64,000 nucleotides of DNA from Epiperipatus broadwayi (Eukaryota; Onychophora; Udeonychophora; Euonychophora; Peripatidae). Position numbers and translations under genes: made by a program. Positions 22,830-34,325 of this stretch are shown here, one piece after another. Where the stretch lies: the NCBI GenBank assembly GCA_028023455.1, contig JAQFVV010000143.1:2458001-2522000 (forward strand), written 5' to 3'. Position 1 is the stretch's first letter, and each line of letters starts with the position of its first letter. The notes under the pieces are model-generated. The model saw nothing but the letters and a program-made list of their open reading frames with translations, was not told the origin of the DNA and did not search any database.

Positions 22830-24995
22830 GCACAAGAACTATAAAGGTGAGAGCCCTAGACTCTCAAATATGAAAAATGATTAAAGGGTAGCCACCATGG
22901 AATACCTCAAGTGCCAGGTATACCTTCTATACAGCAATCTCCTAGAAAGGTCAATAAAATTACTTCAACTTAACAATGAGGATATAACAAAAACAAAAAC
23001 TCTACAAATTAATTATTCAGCACAACTTTAATGTAAATATATTCCAAGAGATTTCTAGTAATACATAGCTTCTTAAAATTCATGGACTTACATTGATATT
23101 GTTAGAATACATTCTAAATATGGTATCACTATTTTTGTTTCAAATTATCATCAAAAGCAAATAACTTTTATAAAAGATAGTTCAAATAATATTGCAATTA
23201 CCATTCAGATAAATAATTTTTATATACGCAATATTTGCAAATCCCTTAATACAAATTGGCTCTACCATTCTCTGCCAGAACTTCCTTCACCTTCTATATT
23301 TATATATGTCAATTCTCATAATAGTTTTTGGAATATGTAAATGTTGATAAAGCAGACTGTCAACTTTTAGAATGGATGAATTTAAATACCATAAATTTAC
23401 TTTATGATGCCAATCAAACAGGGACATTCCATTCAGACACAGGGCAAAATAAAACAATTCCTTATTTGTTGTTTCGACAAAAAATGTTTCACCATTATCT
23501 TACTGGATCATCCCCCACCCAAATCTAACATAAACCACACCCATAATCACTCTTGGAATTCATATCTCTATAACTGAAAGTTAACCTATTCCAAGATGGA
23601 ATTTAAAGAAAATTAAAAGAAGTTGATGTCTGGATATTTTGAAATACGAATAGAATTTTTCCAACTCTTTCTTTCTGTGATAGGTTTAACAAACTCATAA
23701 TAACCATTACAGAGAGTCTATTTCTTGTAAATCGTGAAAACTATTCCACATTAAAACAAAACTATCAGTACTTTAAAGTTCAAAAATTGCTGACAAACTT
23801 GTAAAATCATTGAATGATGCCAGAAAAAAAAAGTGAAGAAAAATGATGAAAAATAAAACTTTATAAAATCTAGTTGTAAAACCTGGTAATTTTTATATAG
23901 TGGGTGTACAAATACTCTAAGAGAACTACTGTGGTTACTGATAATCAAATTGCCAATCTTACATATGTATGACTTCTAAATTCAAGATTGACAGAATGAA
24001 AAAAAACATCATTAAAGCAGAATTGCAAGCTTTCCTTTCACAATATTCCTCTAATATCAATATGATAAAACCTGTAGGATTTGAACTATATTTTGATTGA
24101 CTTAAATCAGAAATCGCCACAGAAACAGATAACATATTTACAAAGTTTTTAAAAAATTTAGGATCTAAAGTCAAATTATGATTGGCAAAACTATTTATTA
24201 ATACACAAAACTATTTAAAAAAATTGGCAAAAAAAAAAAGGCAAAACTATAATAGTTTTAAATCCAGATAAACCAGTATAAAAAAAAAATTATCAACCAA
24301 TATCATTATTATGAATTCCTACAAATATTTTAAAAAAAAAAAACAAAAAAACGGATTAGTATGAATTTTACCAAAAGCTGAGTTATTTATCTATAGAGTA
24401 ATGCAGTCTTAGGATAAGAAGTTGCAGTGAACAAGTTTTATTTTCAACAACTCATATTGAAAAGCACTTCCAAATCAAAAACTAATGCTACATTTACTTC
24501 TAATTTTGGTTTATGATTCTATTCAGAAAAATGGTGGTCTTCTAAGGGTTTCTAAAATTCTTAAATCCAGAAAAATCATTAATTTACTTGACAATATGCA
24601 ATTCAATTAGTATTAAATAAAAAATTTTCAATAAATTCTACCACAAGATACAATTCGCTTAACTACTTAATATATATGTCAATGATTTTTGAGATGCAGA
24701 TTACAGGAAATTCATCTATGCTGACAATATTGCTTTAATTTCTCAAAAAAAAAAAAGATCCTTTCCTGAAACAGAAAAGTCTAAACAACAAAAATGCAAC
24801 TTGCAATCTGAATATAACTTTTTGCAACAATAGATTAAAATATAATCCTATCTGATCCTATTTAAGATAATTTTAAATCATAGTCTCCTTCATTATCTAA
24901 AACAAACAAAATTAATTTCTAGAAATAACTGCCTTAGAAACATGGCTGGTACAATTTGAAGTTGTGATGCAAGTACTTTACAGACAGCTTCTTTA
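22830..24995 (+). pseudogene. Jockey-like LINE relic: endonuclease and RT
   Basis: Decayed non-LTR retrotransposon of the Jockey/X-element type. After a start-like MEYLKCQVYLLYS near 22900, the endonuclease part shows NSHNSFW near 23310-23330, then LLEWMNLNTINLLYDA and GTFHS near 23370-23440, matching the family's GDFNxHxxxWG and later blocks. An open stretch at 23328-23528 survives. The RT catalytic region appears as FIYADNIALISQ at about 24709-24747, with the second Asp of the YADD box changed to Asn. Many stops and shifts make it inactive. The sequence continues beyond the inserted palindrome. Confidence 0.7.
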
Positions 24996-25436
24996 TCATT
25001 AGCATAATATAGAAATAAAACAAACTAACTCCTTCTTTTTAAAACTTGATTTTTTATGACTATAATCATGAAAAAGAGATCCAACGTTTCGACTATTTTT
25101 TATAGTCTTTTTCAAGGCACACTAAAATAAAATATATATACAATAAATATCACATATTCCAAAAAAAAAATTAAATTAATTTTGTAATTTTTAATTAATT
25201 TTTTTTTTTTTTTTGGAATATGTGATATTTATTGTATATATATTTTATTTTAGTGTGCCTTGAAAAAGACTATAAAAAATAGTCGAAATGTTGGATTTCT
25301 TTTTCATGATTATAGTCATAAAAAATCAAGTTTTAAAAAGGAGTTAGTTTGTTTTATTTCTATATTAGATATATATGAACTATTTTGAAAAGAAGAACTG
25401 TGTGCTGGATATATTAAATTATTTCATTAGCATAAT
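24996..25436. mobile_element. 415-base palindromic insertion with 13-bp target duplications
   Basis: TCATTAGCATAAT occurs at 24996-25008 and 25424-25436. Between them, a left arm at 25005-25160 and a right arm at 25215-25367 are almost exact reverse complements, differing by a few bases and a 3-base indel. The spacer (25161-25214) is an A run, an A+T-rich core and a T run, itself partly self-complementary. A single-copy tail of about 55 bases follows the right arm. The arms include a stem-loop followed by GAAACGTTGGATC, reminiscent of Penelope-type terminal sequence. It most resembles an inverted, target-primed retro-insertion. Confidence 0.85.
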
Positions 25437-26045
25437 CATGAATTCTGTGTTCCTGTTTGGAGAAAGTTTCAACCTTAAATGTCTGAATACTCAAATTTTA
25501 TTATGAGAAATGCAACTGGAACACTTCAACTCTACTCCTCCAGTTCTTTCACAAATTTTTTCAGTAGATATCAGATGACAAATTGCCTCACAGAAAATGT
25601 ATAAAAAGCTATTAAGAAGATTAAACTTGCCAATAACTCAAAAGTTAGTTTCCTACATAAGACTCAAATCAAGATTTCTACATAAAATGTTCAATCAAGA
25701 ATCTACATCAGAAGAATTATGGACTAAAAAATGGAATTTTTATGAGGGCCAAACATTTTTTTTCCCAAATCTAATAATGAAGCTAGCAGGATTTGATCTT
25801 CCTAGATCCAACTGGAGTCTCATTCAACAGATTAAGGACAACCCAAGATTGTTGTGCTCATATACTTCATAAAAGGAATTTAGCAACCACTTATCTATGT
25901 AAATGAAGACAAATACAAACCATCTATCACATAGTTAATGACTGTCAGATTTATGATTATAATGGCAGAACTGAAAGATTTAATAAAACCATTAATAAAT
26001 TTATTTTCCATTGTGATCTTTTTAAGATTCTTTATGATTTTTGTG
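25437..26045 (+). pseudogene. Jockey-like LINE relic: C-terminal part
   Basis: Resumes after the palindromic insertion. An open stretch at 25597-25872 ends with FDLPRSNWSLIQQIKDNPRL, matching the family's NWxLLNRFRTGxGRC region. Beyond its stop, another frame reads HIVNDCQIYDYNGRTERF near 25930-25985, matching the HIVNECPLxxYxGG block. The 3' end is not sharply defined. Confidence 0.7.
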
Positions 26046-27550
26046 TTAATAGCTAACATGTTAAGCTATCTAAAAAACAAAAAAAAAAATCCATATGCTA
26101 AATAATAAATAAAATAAATAATACTTTAAAAAATTCGTCTTTAGATTTCTATGCATAATTTAATTACATATATTTCAACTCTTTTTGAAATACATGAAAT
26201 TTATAATAAAGATTTTGTTTGGACAAATAAAAATTTAAAAAAACTTTATTGTCAACTTTCTGTTAAAGTAATGTAACTTCTACTGGTGCAATACTCTTTC
26301 CACATATCTACTTCTTTTTAATATACTATTTTACAATGAACCTAAAGTTGAAAAAGCTGTTGTTGTTTTTCCATTCAAAAAAATGCCTATATATTTTCTT
26401 TATTTAAAATGTGTATGTACTGTACAATATAATTTTAATTCAATTTAAAATAAAGTGATAAAAGATAAATAGCATTTTTTATAATATATTTACAATATCT
26501 AGCCAATTTTCATTTAAGAAACTTGTCAAGATATTTTTTCTCTAATTTCACCAATTCATTATGCCTCTTAATTTAAAATATTAATATAAATGATTATATT
26601 GTAAATGATTAATCATAATTAAAAAATTGTCCAGATGATTACATTATACTATAATTTTATATCAATTTAAAATATAATTGGCAATATCTCATGGTCTTTA
26701 TAAGCATGGTAAGTCATAAGTTTTTGCAACAATATCTCCATTCCAACAGTGATCCATCTCTTTTAAAGTTATTATAAAGCAGTAGGATAAAGATTGCACA
26801 AATTGTAGAATGTAAAAATTTCCCTTTTTAAATAAAAATGTATGGATTTATTTATTTTGCTATAATAACTAGTTATCTAAAAAAATTTAATATTGAAATG
26901 TCATATTACCATCTAAAACATTAAATTTATAAATCAAGAATTGTTCACAATAATAATTTATCCATCATTCTTCAATTGATTACTAATGCATTACTCACTT
27001 CAATTAATAGTTTTCACTTGTAGTGAAAAATTAATAGTAACAATAAATTATCATTTCTTATTATATATCATCAGCAGTTATTTCTGAAAAATTACTCTAT
27101 CATTTTTACTCTTTTTCTTTTATACCCATTAGATCCTCCATGATATCTTTTATTATTCTGTCATTTCTAGGAATGTAATCAATCAAATTAGTCTTTTTTT
27201 CTTTCAAGATATTTCATTCTTTTTGTATTGCTTATATTAAATGAATCTCTAAAAATTCATTTCTTTTTTTAACTTTTCACAATGTTTTTTTATTTAAGTC
27301 AATTATCTGACAGTTTCAACTGTCTAGCAATCTTCAAAATTGTAAAACACCAATATGTTATTTCTTCTTTAATTTATACAAATATACAATAATTTTATTT
27401 TCACATTAAGTAAATAAAGAGGAAAGAAAACATGTATTTAATGCAATTATTTATAAATATAAAATATTGTAAAAGATTTATAATATTTTAAATTAGAATG
27501 ACATTTTAAGTTTAAATTAATGTTTTGAAATATTTTTTTTATGAAAAACA
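26046..27550. other. A+T-rich DNA, no gene seen
   Basis: Nothing that could be supported as a gene or repeat. Confidence 0.5.
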
Positions 27551-27554
27551 TATT

Positions 27555-27815
27555 TCATATATGTATTTAGAGGGGATTTAAACCCAGACCTTCAAGCTCC
27601 CTTCTGTCATCCACTCCATCTTATATTTACCGATACACATGACCACATACAAGATAAATGATCTTCAATATACATATTTCATGCTGAACCAATATCAAGT
27701 GGTCCAGATATTGGAAATTATTTATTTTTTTCACATGTATGTGATCAAGTGTATTGGTTGTATATGATGGAGTGGATGATTGAAAGAAGCTTGAAAGTCT
27801 GGTTCGTATATATAC
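27555..27815. repeat. Inverted pair of tRNA-like repeats
   Basis: Left arm (27555-27670) and right arm (27735-27815) are imperfect reverse complements, both ending outward in a B-box-like sequence: the left, read on the minus strand, gives CTGGGTTTAAATCCC. The right reads CTTGAAAGTCTGGTTCG. The family is the same as at 52.74-53.55 kb. Each arm is likely a tRNA-derived SINE unit, arranged head to head. Confidence 0.65.
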
Positions 27816-28444
27816 TATAAAATGTATTTACATATTTCATATATGTATATAAAAAACTTACAATTAATCTGAGAAATTTATGTTAGTCTGACAACCTACC
27901 ACTGCATTAAATCAAGCAAGATAAATAAACAAATTATGAGTTTCATATTACAAATCAATGAATAAAATTAATAAAATAATATACATTATATAAATATATG
28001 CAGCAGACACACACATTAATTAATTTTAATTATTTTTAAAAATGACACAAATATATACATGTATTAAAAATAAAATGTATACAAAATTAAAATGTGTGCA
28101 TATATGAATAGATATAAAAATAATTGTTATATAAATTTGTATAAGAAAATAATGTAGTGCAATTGTATTTTACAGTTCTGAAGACTGCAAGACAGTTGAA
28201 GCTTTAAATAAAAATACTGTGAGAAATGAAAAAAAAACATTTTTTTAGTTTTTCTTTTCTTAATTATCTCAGAATTCATCGTCAAATTTTTCATTTTTAT
28301 CCAAATTCACATTTCAAAATCTTGTTTCCTTCTCTCTCTGCAATATTTCAAGCTTCTGTTCCATCAATAAAATATAATCATAATAAAAAATAATAACTGA
28401 AAGGTGATTTTCTCAAGTAATATTTATAACATTCAAACACTATA

Positions 28445-28515
28445 AGTGATTGATTGAGCTATGATTCAATAATCTTTAGATCTTGAATCCATCACTCTAC
28501 TGCTATGCTAACAAT
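28445..28515 (-). repeat. tRNA-derived SINE fragment
   Basis: The minus strand reads GTTAGCATAGCAGTAGAGTG then a decayed B-box-like TTGAATCATAGCTC. Short and degenerate. Confidence 0.45.
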
Positions 28516-28519
28516 AGAG

Positions 28520-29320
28520 GCATCTTAATTTCAATGATCCACAAAATAATCACCCATTTCCCTTATTCTAAATATTGTTCAGCTATTTTAATTCTAATTT
28601 CTCTTTCACTAGTCAACATCAATTAATTTAGATACTTTCCGAATTTTTCAAAATCATTAAATGCTTCTACAACTTTTCTCTCCCACAGTTTAAGTAGAAA
28701 TTACTATACGTTTGGGTGTTTAATTACTTATTTTCATCCAATCTTGTTAAAATTTCAATTATAATTTTATTAAGTTCATAATCATGATCTATAAGCATCA
28801 ACAAGCACATTAGCACTACCCTTTTCTTAAACATTTTTGAATGTCCTACGAAAATGCTATACTGCAGGTAAACTTACTATACACTTTTGCATATATATTA
28901 TTGAGCGTGCACGCTTAAATTATCAACAACTCAATTTAACAAAAGATTAAACTAATGTGTTTATTATTGTAATATCTGATGCCTCTAAAGATATTAATAA
29001 AAATTAATTTAATTTTCCCAGTGGAATTTCATATATCAACAAAAAAAATTTAATAATTAAGATTATCGACATTTTTGAAAAAAATATTCTTTAAAATATT
29101 CAATATATGTCATAAATTTATTGTGTTTTCTTTTCAAAAAAACAAGATTTTAAAATTTCTGAATTAGCTTACGATTTTAAACCTATACTTTTAAATACTT
29201 AAGTCTAGAGGAATTTTTCTAACGTTTAAATGAATCGTTATATTTTTAAGCCCTTACAGCGTTCAAGAGAATCAATTTTCAGATTTTAATATCTATAAAT
29301 AAATTATAATAAAACTGTTT
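28520..29320 (-). other. Intron 1 sequence downstream of the ZNRF-like exon
   Basis: A+T-rich, no gene seen. By position it is the first part of the intron following the ZNRF-like exon 1. The intron must continue far to the left because no later ZNRF exon was recognised in this window. Confidence 0.5.
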
Positions 29321-29328
29321 ATACTTAC
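29321..29328 (-). other. Splice donor of ZNRF-like exon 1
   Basis: The minus strand reads GTAAGTAT directly after the last exon base, a near-consensus 5' splice site. Protein similarity to ZNRF ends here, and the frame beyond is A+T-rich and non-conserved. Confidence 0.85.
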
Positions 29329-29695
29329 CATTTAAAGAAACAAAATGAACAGGAAGAGAATGAGAAGGGAGAACTCTAGTAAATGGACCAGGACCTTCTT
29401 CAGGCGTGCTGGCATCCGAATCCGGTGATCCTGATCCCCCATAAGCACCATTTGTAGATATAGTAATAGGCTGATTTAAATGTGCAAATGGTACACTGCC
29501 TAAACTTCGGGCTCTTATACGGGACTCGTTATTCGAACTACTAGCACCGCCACTTCTGTGAGTATTTCCACTTAATCCACTAAGATTTCCACTTGTACCA
29601 CTAACACTCGACGCACCGCCAGTACTTTGACTTTGGGAAACACCACTAGTGTAAGTCCTAACTCGGGGGGTGCTGGTACTTTGCCTCGCTCCCAT
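29329..29695 (-). CDS. ZNRF1/ZNRF2-like E3 ubiquitin ligase, exon 1
   Basis: First coding exon of a homologue of ZNRF1/ZNRF2, membrane-associated RING-type E3 ligases with a zinc finger plus RING at the C-terminus. The protein begins MGARQST, fitting the N-terminal glycine myristoylation signal of ZNRF proteins (MGxKQS). A Ser/Gly-rich segment follows, then RIRARSLGSV (compare RSRSLG in ZNRFs) and, at the end, LPSHSLPVHFVSLN, matching the SLPxH block just before the zinc finger. ATG at 29695-29693 is chosen because it gives this motif; an upstream in-frame GTG is not a likely start. The exon ends at a good donor (G|GTAAGTAT, 29328-29321), giving 122 codons plus one base. The zinc-finger and RING exons were not found to the left in this window. 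Confidence 0.85.
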
Positions 29696-29702
29696 CACGC
29701 AT
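29658..29702 (-). promoter_or_regulatory. Short upstream ORF overlapping the ZNRF-like start
   Basis: An ATG at 29702-29700, seven bases upstream of the main start and out of frame with it, opens a 14-codon frame ending TAG at 29660-29658. If the transcript includes it, ribosomes must pass or leak past this codon to make the ZNRF-like protein, so it could dampen translation. Confidence 0.5.
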
Positions 29703-29960
29703 AGATTGAAACGCTGTTAACCTATAAATTTATAAAAGTCACTTCTTAGGCAAAAAGAGCCGTTTGAAGAACGAATATTAAAATAATAAGAATACATCGT
29801 TCACGTAATTGTGCAACAAGACGCCATTTTTCTAATCCTTGCTGTTTTTCTTAGGAAATCAACACAATGGTGACGTTATTCTCATATGATATCGTTTTGA
29901 CCAGTAAAAAGTAGAAAAAGATGTATGCATCTCGTGACTACAGTTTAAAGGTCAAAATTC
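29696..29960 (-). promoter_or_regulatory. Probable 5' UTR and promoter of the ZNRF-like gene
   Basis: Upstream of the start, the region is less A+T-rich than most of the window. On the minus strand it contains AAAATGGCGTC near 29821-29831, resembling a YY1-type promoter element. A TGACGTTA near 29871-29878 on the plus strand resembles a CRE half. No TATA box was pinned down. Inferred from position and motifs only. Confidence 0.35.
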
Positions 29961-31169
29961 TGAAACATAACATAACAATACGTACTTAGTTTTAAAAAAC
30001 GTGATCTCTAAAGCTGCTGTATTATATATCACAGTTAGTCGATGTTTTTTTTTTTGTTGTTGATGATTATATTTGCATACAATTTTGATTCTAAAGAAAT
30101 ATAACTTTGATTTAAATTATTCAAAATGATTTTTTTTCTTAAAAAAAAATAAAATTCTGAGAAAAACAAGGGATATAAAATAATGTTTTTCTACTACTCG
30201 TGTCAACAAAGTCTGGTTTTTTAAAATTAAATTGACCTCATTTTTTATGAATACTTAAATAATGTTGAATTTAAAACATACTAGTATGAAGCTGATTTGA
30301 TAAGTTAAAAATGAATGATTATTATTTGATAAGTTCATATAAAACAAGTAAGCGCAACCGTTCCAAGTAAATCTTTTCATGTAATAAAAATAATATAGTA
30401 TGTTTTCTTTAATTTAAAAATGTATACACAGTATTTGTCATTAATAAAATATATATTAAAAATAAATGCTGGAAATTTATTACGTAAGCATAATAAACTT
30501 TGATTCAATATTAAGATATATTACACTATATAATTTATATGTAGATGAAGATATGCGTTTGTTGAGCTATGGCCCAGTGCGCCTTTTTTATATATTATAT
30601 AAAGCCATGAAAATCGAAAGGCAAATTTAAAAAATTGTTTTATTTTTTATAAGGACTAAAAAAAAGTACTTTTCGTGTTGCGGAAACCAAACGTTATTTT
30701 GGAAAACTTTGAAGAAAATCAGAAACAATATCTGGCCTTTGATTTCCAACACTTGATCTTTCAAGGCAACTGAAGATAATCTTGGTCATTTATGTTTACA
30801 AATTTAACGGAAATATATATGCACATTTATAGATGCAGTGTATTATAGGTATTCTGAGATAGTGCATATGTAAAATCAATTAGTAAGAGTAGTGTTGCAA
30901 ATAGGGGAGGATGGTTTTCCAATAAGATCTTGAACAAAATCTAGTATTCTACTAACTTTCTCTGTGTGTGTGTGGGAGGGGGGGGTTATGAAGTTGGCAA
31001 TAAAAAAATGATTAATATTTTAATTGCTTATTAAAACATATATCTGAACAAAACAAAAAAGCTTTAATACATATATAGTATTTATAACATTAATTTAAAA
31101 CTAAATATATTAAGCAAGTTTAACAAACTTTTTTATTTACCTGATTAATAGTAAAAATTTCTAATTAAA
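29961..31169. other. A+T-rich DNA, no gene seen
   Basis: No coding sequence supported. A (TG)n run followed by an eight-G stretch lies near 30963-30985. Confidence 0.5.
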
Positions 31170-32885
31170 ACAAAAAAAAATTTAATATCTTCAATTTCTA
31201 CTCCATTACATTCGTAAGTTTGCATAGCCTTTTTATTTTTCTCTTTAAGGGAATGTTATAATTATGACAACATTTACTTTGGCTAATTAGTCCAGATCTA
31301 ATAGCTAAAATACTACTTAACATTTGTAGCTGTATTCTATTTCATAATTTTATTTTTACTAAATTCATTTGGCTAAAAAAAATCTTTCAACTTCATCATT
31401 GGAGTGCAATAAAACTAAAAGTGAGGACATCTGACAATTTTTTGAAGAGTTTTCTTGATTAATATTTTTGTAGTCATTAACTTCAACCCAAAATGTTAAA
31501 ATATTGTATTTGTTTTGTCATTGCACTAATGTTATATTTTTCCACCGATTTTAAATGCAATCTATTAAGTCAGGGATGTATTTAAAATGTTGTAAAATTG
31601 AAATTAAATCAGGTTAATGACTAATAAAGAATTCTCTATAGAAATTGATGAAATTTGTTTAAAATATTGATATTTTCAGATAGTTTGTGTCTGATTTAAT
31701 GTGATTAAAAAGTTGATGCAACTGCCTTGTAAGATACATTCATCCTTAAATCCTGTTTCTTTCATGGTGTTGTGTATTCAACGACAAAGCTGAATGTCAA
31801 CACAATAATAGAAATTATAGAATATAAGTTTTAAAGAAAAACATCAAAATAAAGATGAAAATATATTTATTAACATTTATATACCTAATACATTATATAC
31901 AATTGCGCCTTCAGTAATTCTGAGGGCTACTAACAACTGCCCACCCAGCAGTTATTCCCACATATATCTTCCTAACGTTCTGCATTTACCATTTATACCT
32001 TTTCACAGTTTAATATCCAGTATTAATTATTATATAAGGTAATAGTTATTTACATTAAGATATCCCTTCCAGCAATGCGTCTTTTCTCAAATTATCGTCA
32101 AGCATTTAATTGTGTATGTGCATATTCCTCTGCAATTAGCTCTTCAAATATTCTTTTGTGTGATTAGTTTTAAATAGTTTAATGTTCTAGTCTAAATAAT
32201 GCTAACCTTTTCTATATTTAAATCCATTAGACCTTTCCTGCATTATTATTCACATTTCTTTTTATCTTACAGCAATCTTTTTTCATTGCTTTTAATTCAC
32301 AATATCTTTCTATTTATGTTTTTAATCTTTTCTCTCTTTTTTTGGTGTCATAAATCCTAGCTTTGTAAATTATACAAATTACGGTTACTAAAACAATATT
32401 TTTTCCCAAATATAACCACATGGCAATTATTTTTATTTCAAATATCCTAAGTAACAATTTCAATCTCTAAAAGATTCAATGGTGTCATGGTTGAATTAGG
32501 AACAGTAACTTTTTTTATTAGACAATCTAATAGTCATAATTAAATTGTCCAGTAATTTTAATGAATCAACATTTATTGCTTCAAAACCTTTGTTCATTCT
32601 ATGAATTTCATGTAAAATTGGTATTAAAAAACACAAACATAATTAATTTTGTCATCATACATTTTATAAAGAACATGTGCCGTGTAACATTTTTCACTAT
32701 CTGTTGGTATGTTAAAATGTGTTTTCATTTCTAACCATTGAGTGTGATTTTTGGACATGGCAGATTCAATTGGCAACCAACAAGTTTGAGAGACATAAGT
32801 AATTTTCAATGAATCATCTATTAATTAAATTATATAGTTGCTTGTATGATTTTTGCCATTGTGATAAATAAAAAAAGCAATTAAA
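31170..32885 (-). pseudogene. hAT transposase relic (ZMYM6-like/DUF4371 type), C-terminal part
   Basis: Decayed transposase on the minus strand. In family order: SQTCWLPIESAMSKNHTQWL followed by MKTHFNIP and CYTAHVLYKMYDD (32624-32809), then MNKGFEAINVDSLKLLDNLI near 32540-32600, HSNDEVERFF near 31395-31435 with NLVKIKL after it, and AIRSGL...CCHNYNIP near 31240-31310. The HSNxEVER block is the conserved C-terminal dimerisation region of hAT transposases. Stops and frameshifts throughout. The N-terminal part is at 33.7-34.3 kb. Confidence 0.75.
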
Positions 32886-33600
32886 TATTTTCCTAATTAA
32901 AAATTTTAAATTTCTAGGTAAGTGCTCTCGTTATTAGATTATGTGATAATCTGTAGATGACATATGATATAAGCATGTGAGATTTACATTTTTGATTAGT
33001 GCTGCAGCATTGCTTGTCTTGGCTGTGAGGATGAGAGAATCTCATGCTTGGGTGACTCAGGTCAGAGAGTTCTACTATGGTTTAAACTTCAAATCGGGGC
33101 TACTGTACCACTCATCTCTGCCATCTGGATGGCAGGTTCTGGTGCTTGGAGGGTCTCACAAGCCTGGGTTTTGGAGGGGATCTGGATGCTGTGGGGATTA
33201 GTAAGGGCATTGGATGAGAGAGTCTGAGCTTTGGAAATACCCCAAGGCCTGTTTCCTAGTTCTTGGGGGGCTGGGACATGGGTGCTACAGGGATTAGTAA
33301 GGGTTTTTACTTTCTCATCTGTATGGTGGGGATGATATGATTCTTGGCAGCTGTGATCTACCTAGTTGCCATTAAGACCAGAGGTTACTTAGTAAACTAT
33401 GAGAGAAGCTATGAATGGCAAGATATATGCATATACAATTCAAGGTTTTTCTGTTCACTCGGTAAATCAAGTTCTGCATTGTAAATCATAGTTTGAATCT
33501 TGTATATCACTACATATAACATGTAAATTCAAAGATTAATATTATGTTAATAAATCATATTTTGAGAAAAAAAGAGGCAGACGTATCTAATTAAGAGCAA
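32886..33600. mobile_element. Less A+T-rich island inserted in the hAT relic
   Basis: Roughly 33000-33420 is far richer in G than its surroundings, with phrases such as GGGATTAGTAAGGG occurring twice (about 33194 and 33292), suggesting imperfect internal units of about 97 bp. It lies where the hAT relic should encode the middle of its protein. The plus-strand frame from 32977 has a hydrophobic start, but that start is GTG and nothing else supports a gene. Nature unknown; an unclassified repeat is most likely. Confidence 0.4.
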
Positions 33601-33689
33601 ATATGGTACTTTCAATTTCATATATACTCTATTATTTATTCCTTCCACATTGTCAGTCCCTAATTCTATTAAATTGTATATGTTTAATT

Positions 33690-34325
33690 TATATTAGTCT
33701 ATCACTGATTTTAATGCTGCAACAATATCAGCATTAACATGCCACCAAACCCAAAAAAGAATTAACAATATTTTGTTTTTTGTATGAACTATAATAAAAA
33801 ATTATACATCCTGAATACTTGTCAATTGGAACATCTGTGGACTCATATATTAGAATACTAAAAGGGCTATTTTCTATGTCATTTCTTAATTCTTGTACAA
33901 AATATAGTGCTAATATATTTTTATAACATTTCATTCTATGCATTTTAATATATTTAGAAATAGAACACTTCAATGTATTTTTTCACAAATCAGTTAAGTG
34001 ATCAATTATCTTAAATGATGTGTGTTGGCAACAAATAGATCTAACATAGCCTCAACAGTTTTTCTTCATCCATGTAGAATCTTTGATGAATGAAATTTTC
34101 ATTTGCAATTTCCCAAAAAGCTGCTGCATAATTTTTTTGTTTTTTCAATTCATCATGACTTGTCAAATTAGCATTGTGATTAATGACCATTCCCCCACAA
34201 AATTTGCATTTTGCTTCAACACCAGTTGTGCTTTCTATGGAAGCCAAACAATTCTTGAAAAGAGGATCCTTCAGCCAAGCTAGTCTAAACTTTCAAGTAT
34301 ATTGTGATTTAGGCATTTTTCTGTA
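33690..34325 (-). pseudogene. hAT transposase relic, BED finger and N-terminal part
   Basis: N-terminal half of the same hAT relic. A WLKDPLFKN block near 34250-34280 leads into ASIESTTGVEAKCKFCGG, the start of a BED-type finger, and an NLTSH histidine region (34041-34247). After stops, 33734-33973 contains IENSPFSILIYESTDV and FLGLV, matching the NSPFSLLVDESTDV block in which the first catalytic Asp of hAT enzymes lies; here the first Asp is Tyr. Beyond 33690 similarity fades into the inserted island. Confidence 0.75.

Noticed and set aside
32977-33201. Open frame with a signal-peptide-like start.
   Set aside because: It starts at GTG, lies in an unexplained repeat-like island and has no recognisable domain or neighbouring gene signals.
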